The notes beneath the pieces are model-generated. The model saw only the letters and a program-made list of their open reading frames with translations. It was not told where the DNA came from and did not search any database. Position numbers and translations under genes: made by a program. A DNA stretch of 64,000 nucleotides, taken from assembly GCA_032622095.1 (NCBI GenBank), contig CP136066.1, positions 152,226,224 through 152,290,223 of the forward strand, written 5' to 3'. This DNA comes from Siphonodentalium dalli. Taxonomy: Eukaryota > Mollusca > Scaphopoda > Gadilida > Siphonodentaliidae. Position 1 is the first letter of the stretch. The number at the start of each line of letters is the position of its first letter. Of the stretch, positions 11,682 through 23,319 are shown piece after piece.

Positions 11682-12100
11682 TGGAAGTGCCATAATAAAT
11701 CATTTAGCAACATCCCTTCAGAAAAGCGATATATAATGTCAGTTCCAGGAACTGGCCAATTGAAACATTCTGATTAGGCTAATGCTAGATCAGAACAAAG
11801 AACTGCATGCACACAAGTCCATTGATCCCTTTATATTAATTGTGTACTTCTCTCTTCAAAGGCTTTCGGCCTTAGGTGATCTGAGGCCGAAAGCTTTTGA
11901 AGAGTAACTTCTTTTAATTGTCAAACTACACCAGGGTCCCTCATGCATCACCTGGACCATTTATACGATATTTCATTATTCAGTTATCTGGGCGACACAG
12001 TTGTATACTTATAAGCTTGTGATAGAAGCATGAACAATTTCATAGAGCTGTCAAACTATACTATTATCGTGTCGTGTTCCGGTACATCGCTGATTCGATG
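11416..12100. other. no gene; GT microsatellite and a small hairpin
   Basis: A (TG)n run of about 38 bases lies at 11642-11680. At about 11850-11906 the words cttcaaaggctttcggcct and aggccgaaagcttttgaag form a hairpin around ttaggtgatctg. Nothing coding is seen. Confidence 0.6.
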
Positions 12101-13075
12101 GCGACGAATATATACCAGAAAACCAATGTCAGAAATGCATGGTAACGCGCTCAAGATCATATATTATATACCCATGTTTGTAATTATAGAATATAAAATA
12201 TATTGGTTTCGCGAATGACCAACTCAGAATTCCGTTAAAATAACAATAACAACCAGCACCTAATTAACGAACTGTTGGCCGACTCGGTCGTCTCCGACCA
12301 TGCGCATCCCTCAGTGGGCTGCAGAACGAAAAATGTCTATAAAAGTTGAAATATAAGACTTACAAATTATCTTTTTCATTTCTTTTATTTGTAATTGACA
12401 TAGCTTGTCACAAACCAAAAATCAACATTATTGACATAATAATGTAAAGGACAATAAACGAAATTGAAATTCCCAACTACACCATTTACCGGACTCGGCC
12501 TCTGGGTCGCGCAGTTCGACTTTTATATCCGTCCCAAAAAATCCCAATATCTATAAATAAAAACACCAGCGTAAACTCCAGCGCCCAGGCGAAACAAGAA
12601 TCTGGACATTAGTATACACACGGTGTGCGTAATAAATACGTTTGGTGCTGGTGCACGTCGGAATATTTCAACTACACTGTTAATTGGGTATCGTATATCA
12701 CGGAAATGTCTATATGTAGGAAATCCGCTATAAAAATGTTTATTAATGTATGCGCCCCTCATCAGACCCCCATTCCTGACATGGACAGCACCAGTACTGG
12801 GTGTCTTTATATCACACAATTAGATTCCCTTCTTCGTGGAGATTAATATATATAAGTTTGGTAGAAATCGGCGACAAGAACGTTATTAATTATGGCGCTC
12901 ATCTCCCTACTCACATCCCTGACTCGATCGGCACCAGTATGTATCTTAAAATTAAATCGTAAGATTCCCATATCATGGATATAACTATATCTGAGTTTGA
13001 TGGAAATCGGCGACAAAAATATGTCCATCGAATTTAGTGTCTTGCCCATTTTCCACCCATGTTGCCCTTGTTAGA
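12100..13075. repeat. dispersed/tandem repeat with 'gaaatcggcgaca' motif
   Basis: The phrase agtttggtagaaatcggcga occurs at about 12857 and, with changes, at 12995, spacing about 140 bp. The complement, gatttccaccaaac, recurs at 17676, 18450, 18600 and 18716. A neighbouring phrase, aaaccatagtcagaaatggt, is found in variants at 12118, 17786 and 23246. The pieces are arms of one repeat family in both orientations. Short ORFs through it (peptide word ADFHQTYI) are repeat-derived and not conserved across copies. Confidence 0.6.
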
Positions 13076-13418
13076 CCCCCTTGGAGCCATATAGATGGTC
13101 CCCAGTTATGCTTGTCTATATCAGACAGACAGACATTCGCAACTATTAATAGATTTAAGTCAGGTACATGTATAAGATCCGACAAAATCCACGCAAATAA
13201 CGCCATGTTGTCAGTTTTACCGCCAAATATATTGCCAATAAAGCAAGAGGATCCATGCACAGCTATGGAGACATACATGTATGGGACGGATTGCCGATTG
13301 AGTCTCTTAAGTGTACAGTTCTTAAATCGTATACCCTACAAAGCAAAATTTCATATTAAGGTTTATAGTGACAGTAAATTATTATCAACTCACGAATTCT
13401 AGAGTGATTTATAATGTA

Positions 13419-13561
13419 CAGTAATGCCCTAAATAATCGACTCCTTAACCACAGCAGAATTCTGGGTAATTTTTCAGGATTTAGTCGGAAATATGGCCTG
13501 TTGCCAAAAATTACCCATAATTCTGCTGTGGTTAAGGAGTCGATTATTTAGGGCATTACTG
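13419..13561. repeat. 143-bp hairpin, ~60-bp arms
   Basis: cagtaatgccctaaataatc at the left is matched by its complement ending gcattactg at the right. The arms continue through ccacagcagaattctgggtaat. The loop is only about 20 bases. The two opposite-strand ORFs over this interval are the two arms of the palindrome, not genes. Confidence 0.85.
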
Positions 13562-13707
13562 TTCGTGGTGGAATATTTGATACTAGCAGCTGGAAAAACA
13601 GTTAATTCGGGTAGGCAAATTTGCTCGAAGCTACAACGAAACCTCAAACACGTGACAGACTGCTTCTCATATGCCTTCAATATTCGGCGATTAAATGTAT
13701 CATGTTA

Positions 13708-14074
13708 GGCCAAAGATAATAATACTTGTGGTTTGGGTTTCCCTACCTACCCTATTTTAGACCCCCTACCCTAAAGTGTTTTTCATGGTTTTAAAGAATT
13801 TTTTCGGAAATATTTTATAAATAAAAACAAAAAAATATTTTCAATGTCTCAAAATGAGTTGTTATCTGCCATTTTTTGAAGCATTGTTTTTATTACTGTT
13901 TATACAAAGATATTCAAAATTACTGTTATCGAGATCTTGCACAAGATATGAAAATCCATAAGACTATGTCAAAATAAAACAAAAATTATTAAAAAAAATA
14001 AAATGTCAAGCCTACCTACCGACCCTATTTTTTCTGACAAGTAACCCAAACCAGATGTTTATTTTTCTTTGGCC
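13708..14074. mobile_element. PIF/Harbinger-like MITE with TTA duplication
   Basis: Terminal inverted repeats of about 31 bases: ggccaaagataataata... at the left, and the complement of tttatttttctttggcc at the right. They are flanked by TTA at 13705-13707 and 14075-14077. Sub-terminal cctacctaccctatttt recurs as cctaccgaccctatttt near the right end in direct order. A 3-bp TTA duplication with GGC-initial TIRs is typical of PIF/Harbinger. No ORF is encoded, so it is non-autonomous. Confidence 0.7.
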
Positions 14075-14687
14075 TTACCATTATGTTGTAAGTGCTTACA
14101 TTAAAACAATATTTCCTTTAAAAAGAGATACTGTCTAAATAATAAAGACACTAGCGTTTAACTCCCGACGACAGATGATTTGCTTATTACCATTGTAATA
14201 AGGGTGGTCGTCAAGCTATATCCACGATATTTAGAGAAAATTACATTTCATCATTTCGGCTTCCTGACTATTCAATGGGCGTTATTGTTACATGAATTCC
14301 ACCAATATTTACATGTGGGTATGTAACATCGACAAGAAGTATCCATTTGAGTTGGGCAATCGATACTCTAAGCTAAGATGGCGGCCAAACTGGTGCCCAG
14401 AAATTTAAGTCATCGGCATTTTCACATTGTAATTTCCACTGTTATCATGGTGTCAACGTGTAAAGACGAAAAGGTGCATATGTCGTCTATCTGTTCCCAT
14501 TTAAAACGTCTTCAGACGCATAATTATATAGTCAGGAACAGAAACGATAAGATGTAATTTTCGCTAATCGTCGAGGGTAGAGCTCGACGACACCTATATT
14601 ACCTTGAGATGGTAGTAAGGAAGCAACTCAGTTAGATCGCCAATTATTTTGAAAATAGTGCTTTCTTGAGTTTTGAACGAGTTATTA

Positions 14688-14760
14688 ATGAGTAAAATTG
14701 GCCAGGAAACGCGATAAAATAGTAACATATATATCGCGTTTTCCTGGCCAATTTCACTCA
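14688..14760. repeat. 73-bp hairpin
   Basis: gagtaaaattggccaggaaa pairs with ttcctggccaatttcactc around an AT-rich loop (agtaacatatatat). The opposite-strand ORF at 14594-14785 spans it and is not a gene. Confidence 0.8.
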
Positions 14761-14777
14761 GATATATCGGATTTTTA

Positions 14778-14900
14778 TCCAACACCCCTAGACCGATATT
14801 TCAACCAAATGTGGTGCTGTGACTCGGTGTACACTGGTGGAGGTTATAAGGCCCTTAGTTTTTCAAAAATTTGATTAAAAAAATTTAATTAAAATAAATA
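14778..14900. repeat. Helitron-like 5' subterminal fragment
   Basis: Similar to the segment at 23790-23890: accgat...aaccaaat, then a ggtggaggttataaggc-like phrase, then cttagtttttcaa and an A/T-rich run with ttaattaaa. The canonical TC start is not preserved here. See the better 5' end at 23728. Confidence 0.45.
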
Positions 14901-14994
14901 AATAAATAAATGAATAATGTTTGTTAATTATAGCATGGAGCTCAAACTGTTTAAAGATTCATAATCCGAACTAAAGCTCGCAAATTACTATATC

Positions 14995-15265
14995 CTTCGG
15001 GGGTCAAAAATATTTGATTTGAATCGAGGAACCCACCCATCAAAGTTCAGAGTGATGAGATATCGATTTTTGGAATCTATTATTTTTCACCGCCGATAAT
15101 TTTCAGTGGCCCAGTAAAACGTCGACGAGAAGACAAATGCAGATGAAGATGAAGATGGATAACTAAACTTTAAAATTAAGTGACTTTTTTGTGTCAGATA
15201 ATGAGACAAACCGGCAAAATTCGTTGAACAAAATTAATGTTGATAAATAACAGGTTTTGGACTGG
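14995..15265. repeat. fragment of the long T1-related MITE
   Basis: Starts with cttcgggggtcaaaaatatt and runs colinearly with 29083-29280 and, after a gap, with 29806-29850 (words gacgagaagac, gacaaaccggcaaaat, gttgataaataacagg). The outer TTAA termini are missing. It serves as an uninterrupted reference for the insertion in the copy at 29043-29964. Confidence 0.7.
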
Positions 15266-15544
15266 ATTATATCGGCATTTGGAAAAACGTTATTTCGGGC
15301 CAGCCAGGAATGCATATTATGGTCTCATTGAGTGCGCAAATGACGCTTCTATAAGATAAATGTATAAAATCGCGCCAAGATTCCCATGTTTCCCATAGAG
15401 ACAAACGATATTGGTGAAATGTCGAACATTTTGTAGTTTTTCACATTTCGGCCGCTAAATTGGATTTTTCGCTAATGTATATAAGTAACAGAATGGGAGA
15501 ATCCCTTTAGTAAAGGGTTAAATATATAGTATTATCGGATTATT

Positions 15545-15552
15545 CTACTTAC
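15545..15552 (-). promoter_or_regulatory. splice donor of the PAN-like exon
   Basis: The minus strand reads GTAAGTAG immediately after the coding frame. This matches the metazoan donor consensus from +1 to +6, though the preceding CC is not the favoured AG. Confidence 0.45.
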
Positions 15553-15811
15553 GGCCTACGATCTCCCAAACTTCTTCGGCGAAGTCACCAGATTCACCGA
15601 GTGCACACATGTTTTCGCCATAAGTGAACACAGCGCAACGTTCTTGTTCACATGAAGCTCCACATTCCACGCTCGACCATGCTTTTATGTATCGCGGGAC
15701 AGTTTTCCAGTTTCTCTGCGAAGTCGCCAATGAGTATTTTACTCCGATCACGACACACAAGGGAATGCTGCACAGCCAAATGCACGTGACTATCAGTAAA
15801 ATGTTCAACAT
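15553..15811 (-). CDS. putative first exon of a secreted PAN/apple-like protein
   Basis: The minus-strand ATG at 15811 opens a strongly hydrophobic leader (residues 1-22: MLNILLIVTCIWLCSIPLCV), a good signal peptide or anchor. Next come a tryptophan and a cysteine pattern (CGASC, then C, then C spaced as ERCAVFTYGENMCAL) like PAN/apple and related extracellular domains. The frame reaches a strong donor, GTAAGT (15547-15552), leaving a phase-1 exon of 259 nt. Phase 1 is common for shuffled extracellular modules. A TATATATA box lies 230 bp upstream. I could not identify the next exon at lower coordinates. What is seen is leader, cysteines and donor; the PAN assignment is inference. Confidence 0.5.
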
Positions 15812-16040
15812 GATTCTAGCCTTCGTGGTGAGGTCTATACACCTGTTGTTCGGTAGCAGTGTGCTTTTAGCTAAGACAAGTTGATGTCAATCTCCCGATA
15901 AAGGTAATCGAGATCAAGCGTTGTGTTCAGTGTTCGACCAGAAACTGTTGTCTATCGACTGATGTCACGCATTATAATACAACATTGTAACGCCATGTGA
16001 TCATCTATTGTCGTAGTGTACACGTGTTAAGGTGTTAAGA

Positions 16041-16049
16041 CTATATATA
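16041..16049 (-). promoter_or_regulatory. possible TATA box for the 15811 gene
   Basis: The minus strand reads gtatatatag, about 230 bases before the ATG, giving room for a roughly 200-nt 5' leader. AT-rich words are common here, so this rests on position only. Confidence 0.25.
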
Positions 16050-16686
16050 CCAATTGAGATGAATGTATTGAAAGTTAATGTGGTGAAGTTGCGGCTTATT
16101 TCTGCAAAAACAGCCATGCATTTTTTGGGTGGTGAGACTACAAGTTATCTACAAATTATCTACAAACTATATACAATGATATATGTACACATGTAAATAA
16201 GTTATACATTATGTTATATACCTATAGTGTGTAGGCAACCCAAATTATTATGTTAAAAAGGCAATAATGTATTGAGAGAGGAGGTTATGCATAAGTGGAT
16301 CGAGCTTGTCCTCCAATCCCAATGCCAATTTGTATCGTAAAACACTTATTGGTAATAAATATGTTTAAACCATGCAATGTTGTTAGTAACGTAAATCACG
16401 TAAGACACAATCATATTCTAACTACTGGATAAATTGAAAAGGTAGAGAAATTAATTAGTGCATTTTTTTGGTATTTTGTCGGACAGACTACTGTTAGTGC
16501 AAAGTATCACACTTCAACACAACACTTCCTGGTGGTTTGTATTTCCTGTTTGTGATTATCTCAGACATGTCACATATCAACCAGAGCCAAAATTAAAACA
16601 TCGGTGAACTAGTGAAGCAGCAGAGACCAGAAAGGGCCTTATCTTTTCGAGTTGGTTCATGTCGCCGACCACCAAGACGTATTATT
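16050..16686. other. no gene recognised
   Basis: AT-rich non-coding sequence; no repeat partner found in the window. Confidence 0.4.
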
Positions 16687-16852
16687 AAGAAATAAATACA
16701 CGGTGTATCTGTGTGTATGGTCAAGTTGTACCACACATAAACTGATTGTAGGACGACGCGAAGCGGAGTCCTTCAATCAGTGTCTGTGTGGTACAACTTG
16801 ACCATACACGGTCAACTTGACCATACACCGATACACCGTGTATTTATTTCTT
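16687..16852. repeat. 166-bp palindrome
   Basis: aagaaataaatacacggtgt pairs with acaccgtgtatttatttctt. Inside, gtatggtcaagttgtaccac pairs with its complement. The right arm has a duplicated ggtcaacttgaccatacac. The centre (gacgacgcgaagcggagtc) folds again. The opposite-strand ORFs over it are palindrome artefacts. Confidence 0.85.
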
Positions 16853-17640
16853 TTGTAATACGACTGAACGTTTTGGGCGAAATTTCGACTATAGTCAGTG
16901 AAATACTGCGTGGAAAGTCCCAGATACGGTCTCAGGTGAGAAATACATTGTGTGATGTAATATAACATAAAACCATACAATATATCTTTTTGTCGAAATG
17001 TTAATTCAAGTCAAGTCAAACAGCAAATCACGAAGCACCAGTTTACCTTCACACGAATAGGAACACACCTATACATACAGTAAACCCATTGGATGTCGAT
17101 ACGTAGTATATATAGTTTGATTTCATGGAATCGAACCTCTAGTTTCTTGTTTGGGGTTGTTTCCGGACATACATTTTCGACTGTTGGTATTGCTGAAGAA
17201 TAATATTTGGGGAAGAGGTAATATTTGGGGAAGAGGTAAAACTGTTGACTGGGTTAGTATTTTGAAAACAAGATGTTTTGAATACATTTCCCTAGACTTT
17301 ATGCGATTTCCTCGAAAAATCGAGCTGTGGCCCTTCTCAAAATAATATAGTATAATAAAAAAAACCCGGACCCCTGTGCTCTCAATTAACATTTCAATAA
17401 GTAAGTAGCACTTTGCCTTCATATTATAGGTGCTAGTCAACTATAATTATTGTGACCATAGACCTATGATAAGAAACAAATATTCATATATCTTGAATCT
17501 TGTTCTATATTTGAGAATGTCTGTCTGTCTGTTATAGAAATTAAGTGGGGACCATCTAGAGGAATCTATAACATGCAGGTGCCAGATAATGGAGCAAGTT
17601 AAACATTTCTGAAGTGACGCTGTTGGTATCAGGGACATAA
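16853..17640. other. no gene; short direct repeats
   Basis: A 17-bp phrase, aatatttggggaagaggt, occurs twice in tandem (about 17201-17235). Otherwise AT-rich. The minus-strand ORFs 17123-17440 and 17447-17830 have no recognised domain, and the second runs into the dispersed repeat. Confidence 0.4.
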
Positions 17641-17945
17641 ACAGTGGAGGAGCAACACAATCGATGACATTTTTGTCACCGATTTCCACCAAACGTATAT
17701 ATAAGTCTATAATGCAGTAGTTTAAATACGTCGTAGGAGCTATAGGGACGGCGACAAGAGGGCACCACAATTGATACAAGAAAACCATAGTCAGAAATGG
17801 TAACGCCCCCAAGATCATATTATTAGCCATAAATATAAATTATAATATAAAATATATTGGTTACATGAATTCCGTTTAAACGGAATTCCGTTAAAACAAC
17901 TAATCCGTTAAAACAACTAATTCCGTTAAAACAACTAATCCTTCA
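17640..17945. repeat. dispersed repeat copy plus 17-bp tandem units
   Basis: Contains the complement of the gaaatcggcgaca motif near 17668 and aaaaccatagtcagaaatggt near 17786. It ends in three direct copies of ccgttaaaacaactaat (17891-17941). Confidence 0.6.
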
Positions 17946-18249
17946 AATTATTACAAAAGAACTACGGCTTATTACTGCAGGTTTTTCATTCACCAAACCA
18001 GAAAGCTTCCAAATGCGGATAAAAAATTGTGTTCCCGCCATGGCCCAGCCATTGTTCATACCTAAACATCGAACGCAATTAACGCGGTCACAATAGTTAC
18101 ATACTGCAAATATAAGACATCCAGCGAATACACACCCCACGAAAACCCGAAATGTGTTGTCCTGCGATATATCCCATCGCTATAGTTCAATTTGACATGG
18201 CCAGATTAGCCTTTCTACAATATCCTAAAACAATATAGCTTCTCAAATC

Positions 18250-18760
18250 ATCGGCATAGTCAATGGAACTTTCACGAACTTGGACATTCCAACTACAGCT
18301 TTTACCGGACTCGGGTCGCAGTACAACTTTAACGCGTCCCAAAATAACCGGAAAAAACAATTATCTATTTATAAAATCCCCATAGGACCACAGATTTATA
18401 AAATTTGTAGAACAGTATACACCGGTGGCGTTAATAAATATGTTTTGTCGCTGATTTCCGGTAAACTTATATATCATAATCTCCATGACATGATTAATCT
18501 AATTGTGTGGTTTAAAGACGGCGTATTGGTGCCGTCCGAGCCAGAAATAGTTATCGGGGATTTAAACACAGATTTAATAAAACAATTTATATTTGTCGTC
18601 GATTTTCACAAAACTGATATAAGTCATCGCCATGATACGAGGAATCTAATGGTGTAGTTTATACGAGTCAGTGATGTGGGAGAGGAGTGGCACCAAAGGT
18701 GAAGAATATTGTTGTCGCCCGTTTTCACCAAATTTAACTATATATCAGAGTTACGCACGG
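18250..18760. repeat. three spaced copies of the 'gatttcc/accaaac' motif
   Basis: tttgtcgctgatttccggtaaact (about 18440), tttgtcgtcgattttcacaaaact (about 18592) and gttgtcgcccgttttcaccaaat (about 18708) are spaced about 150 and 116 bases apart. The phrase aattgtgtgg or aatctaatggtgtag follows each. It is the same family as 12100-13075 in opposite orientation. The 125-codon ORF at 18280-18657 is built from this repeat. Confidence 0.55.
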
Positions 18761-19280
18761 AGGCACGGACTCAGTATGGGTGTTCATTGCTTTCAGCAAC
18801 TAAGGCCATATCACGACATTGCCAGTTTTAGTGGTGGTGGAAATACGCTCACTTACGGCTAATCTAACAGTGATTTCAATGGCTGATAAACTCGTCGACC
18901 ATTTGCGGCAAACCACCGGCCATCGGCGAGTAACTGGAAACACCACCAGATAACGATTTCGAGTTACAAAGTCCATCATGGAAACATCAGCGCTATCAGA
19001 GGGTGAGACGGCTTGTAGTTGTACCCCTTACCGACTGAACCACGGAGCCCCCCCCCCCCCAGAGTAATTGCAATTGTTGAGATACCAGATGACAGATAGA
19101 AACTTCCATCACAAGGGCTGGAGTCATGTGTCTGTTCAGGGGAGGGGTGGAGTTTAATTGGAAATTCTAAATTGGACAATTGGACACCCATCCCCAAATA
19201 GAGACCCTCAATGTTCTTTATCCACGTGTATGCGAAGGTTGAAACATATGTGAGCCCAGTGTCACCTTAAGCCTCATACA
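18761..19280. other. no gene recognised
   Basis: Non-coding, with a poly-C run near 19050. No repeat partner noticed. Confidence 0.4.
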
Positions 19281-19768
19281 TTAAAGGTACTCAATCCGAA
19301 CAGATGGTCCCCATCTCAACAGATTCCAACAACAACAATCCGATCAGAGGGTCCTATATTACTATTTCTTTGGCTTTGGGGGTAAACAATATTTGATTCG
19401 AGTCGAGGAACCCATCAAACAAAGCTCAGAGTTATTAGCTATTGATGTTTGAAATTTGTTATTTACTCGAGATGAGTACTAATAATTGCCTTCAACTGTC
19501 GTAATCTGCTCGGGATGTGTACATCAAAATCTATTCAAACAGACAAGGATGGATAACTCTAAAATCAAGTGGTAATAATAACGCAATTTTGACTGAGTTC
19601 TGGGCCAGAAAGTATTCCCGATAATGAAAAATAATAGATTTCTAAAATCGATATCTAACAAATCTGAGCTTTGATGGGTGACTTCCTCGACTCGAATCAA
19701 ATATTTTTGACCCCCGAAGCCATTGAAATAGTAATTGAGAGGAGTTTTATCGGATTGAGTACCTTTAA
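19281..19768. mobile_element. T1 MITE, copy 2
   Basis: 488 bp between TTAA repeats, opposite in orientation to copies 1 and 4. The ends read aaggtactcaatccga and tcggattgagtacctt. More substitutions and small indels than copies 1, 3 and 4 indicate an older insertion. The ORFs inside are shadows of the repeat. Confidence 0.85.
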
Positions 19769-20294
19769 TTATTATAAAAGGAAAATTGTACAAATATATT
19801 ATTCAGTAGTTTTATTGTTTCGAACTCCGCATTGTGTCAAATGGACGTGGCTCGTTTGATTCAAGGGAGGATCAAATCGAGGGATTTTTCTATTCAAAAC
19901 TTTGTTAAAAATGCTACAGATAGAGACAAATACAGAGAAGTCCGTATATATTATATGGGGTATCAATCAGTCTAGTAATAATTAGACCAAGGTTTCCTTA
20001 TACAGTCAACTCTCAATGAAAATTAGGTCTAGTTTTAATAAGACTGGGTATCAATCAAGCTTGGATATAGTGGGTCTGACATTTTCAGTATGAGGACATC
20101 GGAGGTCCTTCAAAGTGGGCTAGCGTCACCAAATTCCCCCTCTGGGGACCTCATTCTGCTTATGTCTCATCTTCTGGGAAGAATCTATAGTTTCAAATTT
20201 ATATTGTTTTTTAGTTTTTATATATGAGACCTAAGCATAATGAGATTCCCAGAGAATTCACTGGCTTACAATGTTAAGGTAAATATTGTTAGGG
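19769..20294. other. no gene recognised
   Basis: AT-rich non-coding sequence with no feature that could be supported. Confidence 0.4.
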
Positions 20295-20366
20295 CCAATT
20301 ATATTCTCTTATATATGCGAGGCTCCCTATATGAGGGATACTCGCATATATAAGAGAATGCATTGG
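20295..20366. repeat. 72-bp hairpin
   Basis: ttctcttatatatgcgag pairs with ctcgcatatataagagaa around a loop (gctccctatatgagggata) that also self-pairs. Confidence 0.8.
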
Positions 20367-21580
20367 CACAGGGTTTTCGCAAAATGTCAGGAATCTCCAG
20401 TCATGGACAGGTTAAGTGCCGCCACAATTAATGTAAAAGGAAATACGCATGCGTGATAATTGCTATTTGGCGTCCCTAGCTGTTACAGTAGTATATGTAA
20501 ACACTGGTTTCAACATGCGGTATTGATGAGTCGGATTTTACAAATTAAATTATGATGAAAAAACCATGAATTTTGGGTGTGGTCACATTTGTGGTCATAA
20601 TATTCCCATTAGTGAGTGGATGGACATGGGACATGCGACATTGTGCAGTATATATGTCAATGACCGCTGGGAGATAATGGGATGTCTAATGACCCCTATA
20701 ATTCATTTGTGTCACATTAAAGTTTTTTGCGTAAAATTGGTGCAGTTTACATGATCAGAGTTCGTTTCCCCTACAATTATAGGTTACAAGCAACTACTTA
20801 TATAGTTACGCTTCTTGAATTTGTGTAGGGCAACTCGAGTCAGCATACAAACACTATGGCTGCTGATTGATTGATTATCATTGAGGGAAAATTCCATAAG
20901 GGGGGACAGAAAATCATATAGCCTCCGTAAATATGTCCATCATTTTTGTATAGATGGCCATGCTGAGTCTGGTTTGGATCCTAAGGTAGAGGACATGCAA
21001 GATTATCGTTTGAAAAAAATACCGAAAAGGGAGCGTTTGTTGTCACAGTCTGGTGTATCGGATGGCGTTCTAAAGGAAAATTGACCATTTCAAGTTCAGA
21101 TAGGTTTAACCCATGGCCGGCGTGACTTATAGTTAACACTGTCGCCTATGGAAAATAATTAGTTTCCAATGAAAATGTTCCGTTGCGCTGTAGTATTTTC
21201 TCCTATAACCTATATATGGAAATACATACCAAATAAGGAATTTACTATGAGTACTATTGTGAGTTGTAAGTTGTATAGACGCACAAGATTAGGGGTTTTT
21301 ACAACCGACGTATAATGCGCGCTCCACTCCACTGCGCTTTTTGCGAGAAAATGAACAACACTCGACCTGTATTTGAGGAAATTATCATAATTTGATAAAT
21401 GTTATTTCTAGATTATAACCTACAATGAAGACCGCCGGTCCCTTTAAGCTTACAGTTCATTCGATCTTTTTGATACATGTAGTTAGAAAAGCATGCCACT
21501 GTTCATCTTTGTATAATAAAATCACAAGCATGGTGCTGCCCATGTCCACATGTATTTGGCCAAAAAATCAAACAAACGAA
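20367..21580. other. no gene recognised
   Basis: Several ORFs of 60-70 codons are present but none has a motif. The 67-codon frame at 20881 is rich in K/R and lies in a slightly less AT-rich patch. I cannot support it as an exon. Confidence 0.35.
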
Positions 21581-22445
21581 TTAATAAAAATATATAAAGG
21601 TAAGTATCAAGGCTGATAGTGAAAATAGGAGGTCAAAAATCATCCTCACAAAAGCTATTTTTTTATCAAATTGATCTGGAATTCTAGCATTATGTGCCCA
21701 AGTAATCATATTTTTGGTTAAAGTTTAGCTTTCCGTCGTACTTTAAACAAGTGAGCATAGAAAATCATTCGAAGTTGTCAATGAAATTTTTTTTTGGTAC
21801 CCGAAACGTCAGTCCAATGAAAAATAAAAAAAATAAAATAATCCAACCCCTAAATCACCGAAATCTATACTGTTATAATCAATCTAAATAGCCCTATTGT
21901 CAAACAGACGCTGTTTCACGAAGTACAGCTAATTTGGGGGTGGTACTCAACATACATCGAGTTTAATAACGATTTATGTCCTTTTTTTCGTCAGTTTTAC
22001 AGATTTCTTTTCGCGGGAGGCCATTTTGCAAAACTGAAAGCGAAACTAACTTGAACTTTATTAAATTAATTTTAATATCTCTCTTTTAATTGATATCCGG
22101 CATTCTTAATGACAAAAATAATGCGGTGGATATATAATACCCACTAGATAAGGAATTAGAGTATAGATTTCGGTGATTTAGGGGTTGGATTGTTTGATTT
22201 TTTTATTTTTCATTGGACGGACGTTTCGGGTACCAATCAAATAAATTTGATTTATCAACTTTAAATGGTTTTCTATGTTCACTAATCTCAAATACGACGG
22301 CGAACCAAACTTTTTTGAAAACTATGATTATTTGGTCACATAGCGCTGCAATTTCAGATCAATAAAAAATAAAATGTTGCTTTTGTAGAGAAAATGCTGA
22401 CCTCTATAAAAAATGAGATATATACCTTTCCGAGATTTTTATTAA
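21581..22445. mobile_element. 865-bp inverted-repeat element, ~300-bp arms
   Basis: The left arm begins ttaataaaaat and the right arm ends atttttattaa. Pairing continues through aaaggta, gaggtca, tcgtactt/aatacgacgg, ggtacccgaaacgt/acgtttcgggtacc, and the long block aacccctaaatcaccgaaat and its complement ending near 22190. The arms differ by many small indels, so this is an old foldback MITE. It directly abuts the Helitron tail at 22727. No transposase is encoded. Confidence 0.7.
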
Positions 22446-22727
22446 AAAAAAAAATTGTGCCTAATACCTGTGTCCATGTCAGGAATGGACTGGGGTCGAA
22501 GGAGCCAAACAAAATCGTATAAAAGGTGTGCCGACTTCAATAAAGTTGACGCCCGATGTCAGGATGGTCATCGGGGCACTTTCAAATTTATGGAAATGGA
22601 ATAATCTATGGCATTGATACACAGTGCAGAACTCCACATTGGTATGTGTATTTACCAACCGATAGCCAACATACATTGAAAGTTTTTATTACACTTTAAC
22701 CCGGGCTACGCCGGGCAACCCTGCTAG
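22446..22727 (+). mobile_element. Helitron 3' end
   Basis: The terminus reads cccgggctacgccggg (a GC-rich hairpin), then caaccctg, then CTAG at 22724-22727, followed by T. A hairpin shortly before a terminal CTAG and insertion before T are the defining 3' features of Helitrons. The upstream 240 bp are plausibly its subterminal region. The matching 5' end on this strand should lie upstream; the fragment at 14778 is related but cannot be joined to it with confidence. Confidence 0.75.
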
Positions 22728-23160
22728 TAGTTCTATAATTTCTATAAATTGTTTTCTATATATTGTTCCTGGAGATATGGATCCCTGGCTGGGTTGATTC
22801 AACGGGTATTGCGGCTCTCTTGTAGTTTTCAAACGACCAGACCTGTTGCATTCTGAAAAACGACAAGTTGTTTGAATTGGGTTGGTTCTTTGTATAGGGG
22901 CTATCCTCCAGAGAAAAGTTACACAATTTTACAATTTCGACGTATATCTCCATATGGGTGGAAGCGATCGCAAAATTGTATAATTTTCCAATGGTCTCTA
23001 ACTATATGGTTCATGGAGCTCTTTGGGGTGGGGTGGTCGCCAAAAGGTGTTCGCCAACATACATGTATATATATATATATTTAACTCGGACAACACCACT
23101 TTGGCAACCAAAACACAAATATATTCCTGTACCACACTATAGCTAGATACCATGGAAGTC
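22728..23160. other. no gene recognised
   Basis: Non-coding, with an AT-dinucleotide run near 23064-23080. Confidence 0.4.
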
Positions 23161-23300
23161 CATATATACGTCCATATATATAGGCGTAAATTCTGCTATA
23201 TCGTACTTCGACGTAATTAAACCAGCATAACACCTGTAAACAAGATACCATAGTCAGAAATTGTAATGCCCTCAATATCGTATTATTAGGCATAATATAC
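23160..23300. repeat. fragment of the 12.1/17.7-kb dispersed repeat
   Basis: Carries aaacaagataccatagtcag and aatgccctcaatatcgtattattaggcat, matching 17775-17830. The short minus-strand ORF here resembles the N-terminus of the 17447-17830 ORF only because the DNA repeats. Confidence 0.55.
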
Positions 23301-23319
23301 AATATATTGGACCTTTAAT

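Noticed and set aside
17447-17830. 127-codon minus-strand ORF with hydrophobic segments
   Set aside because: Its beginning is shared with 23081-23302 because both lie in the same dispersed repeat; beyond that no conservation or motif.
18280-18657. 125-codon ORF with peptide word FVVDFHKTDIS
   Set aside because: The word recurs in several frames and strands wherever the DNA repeat occurs, so it reflects a nucleotide motif.
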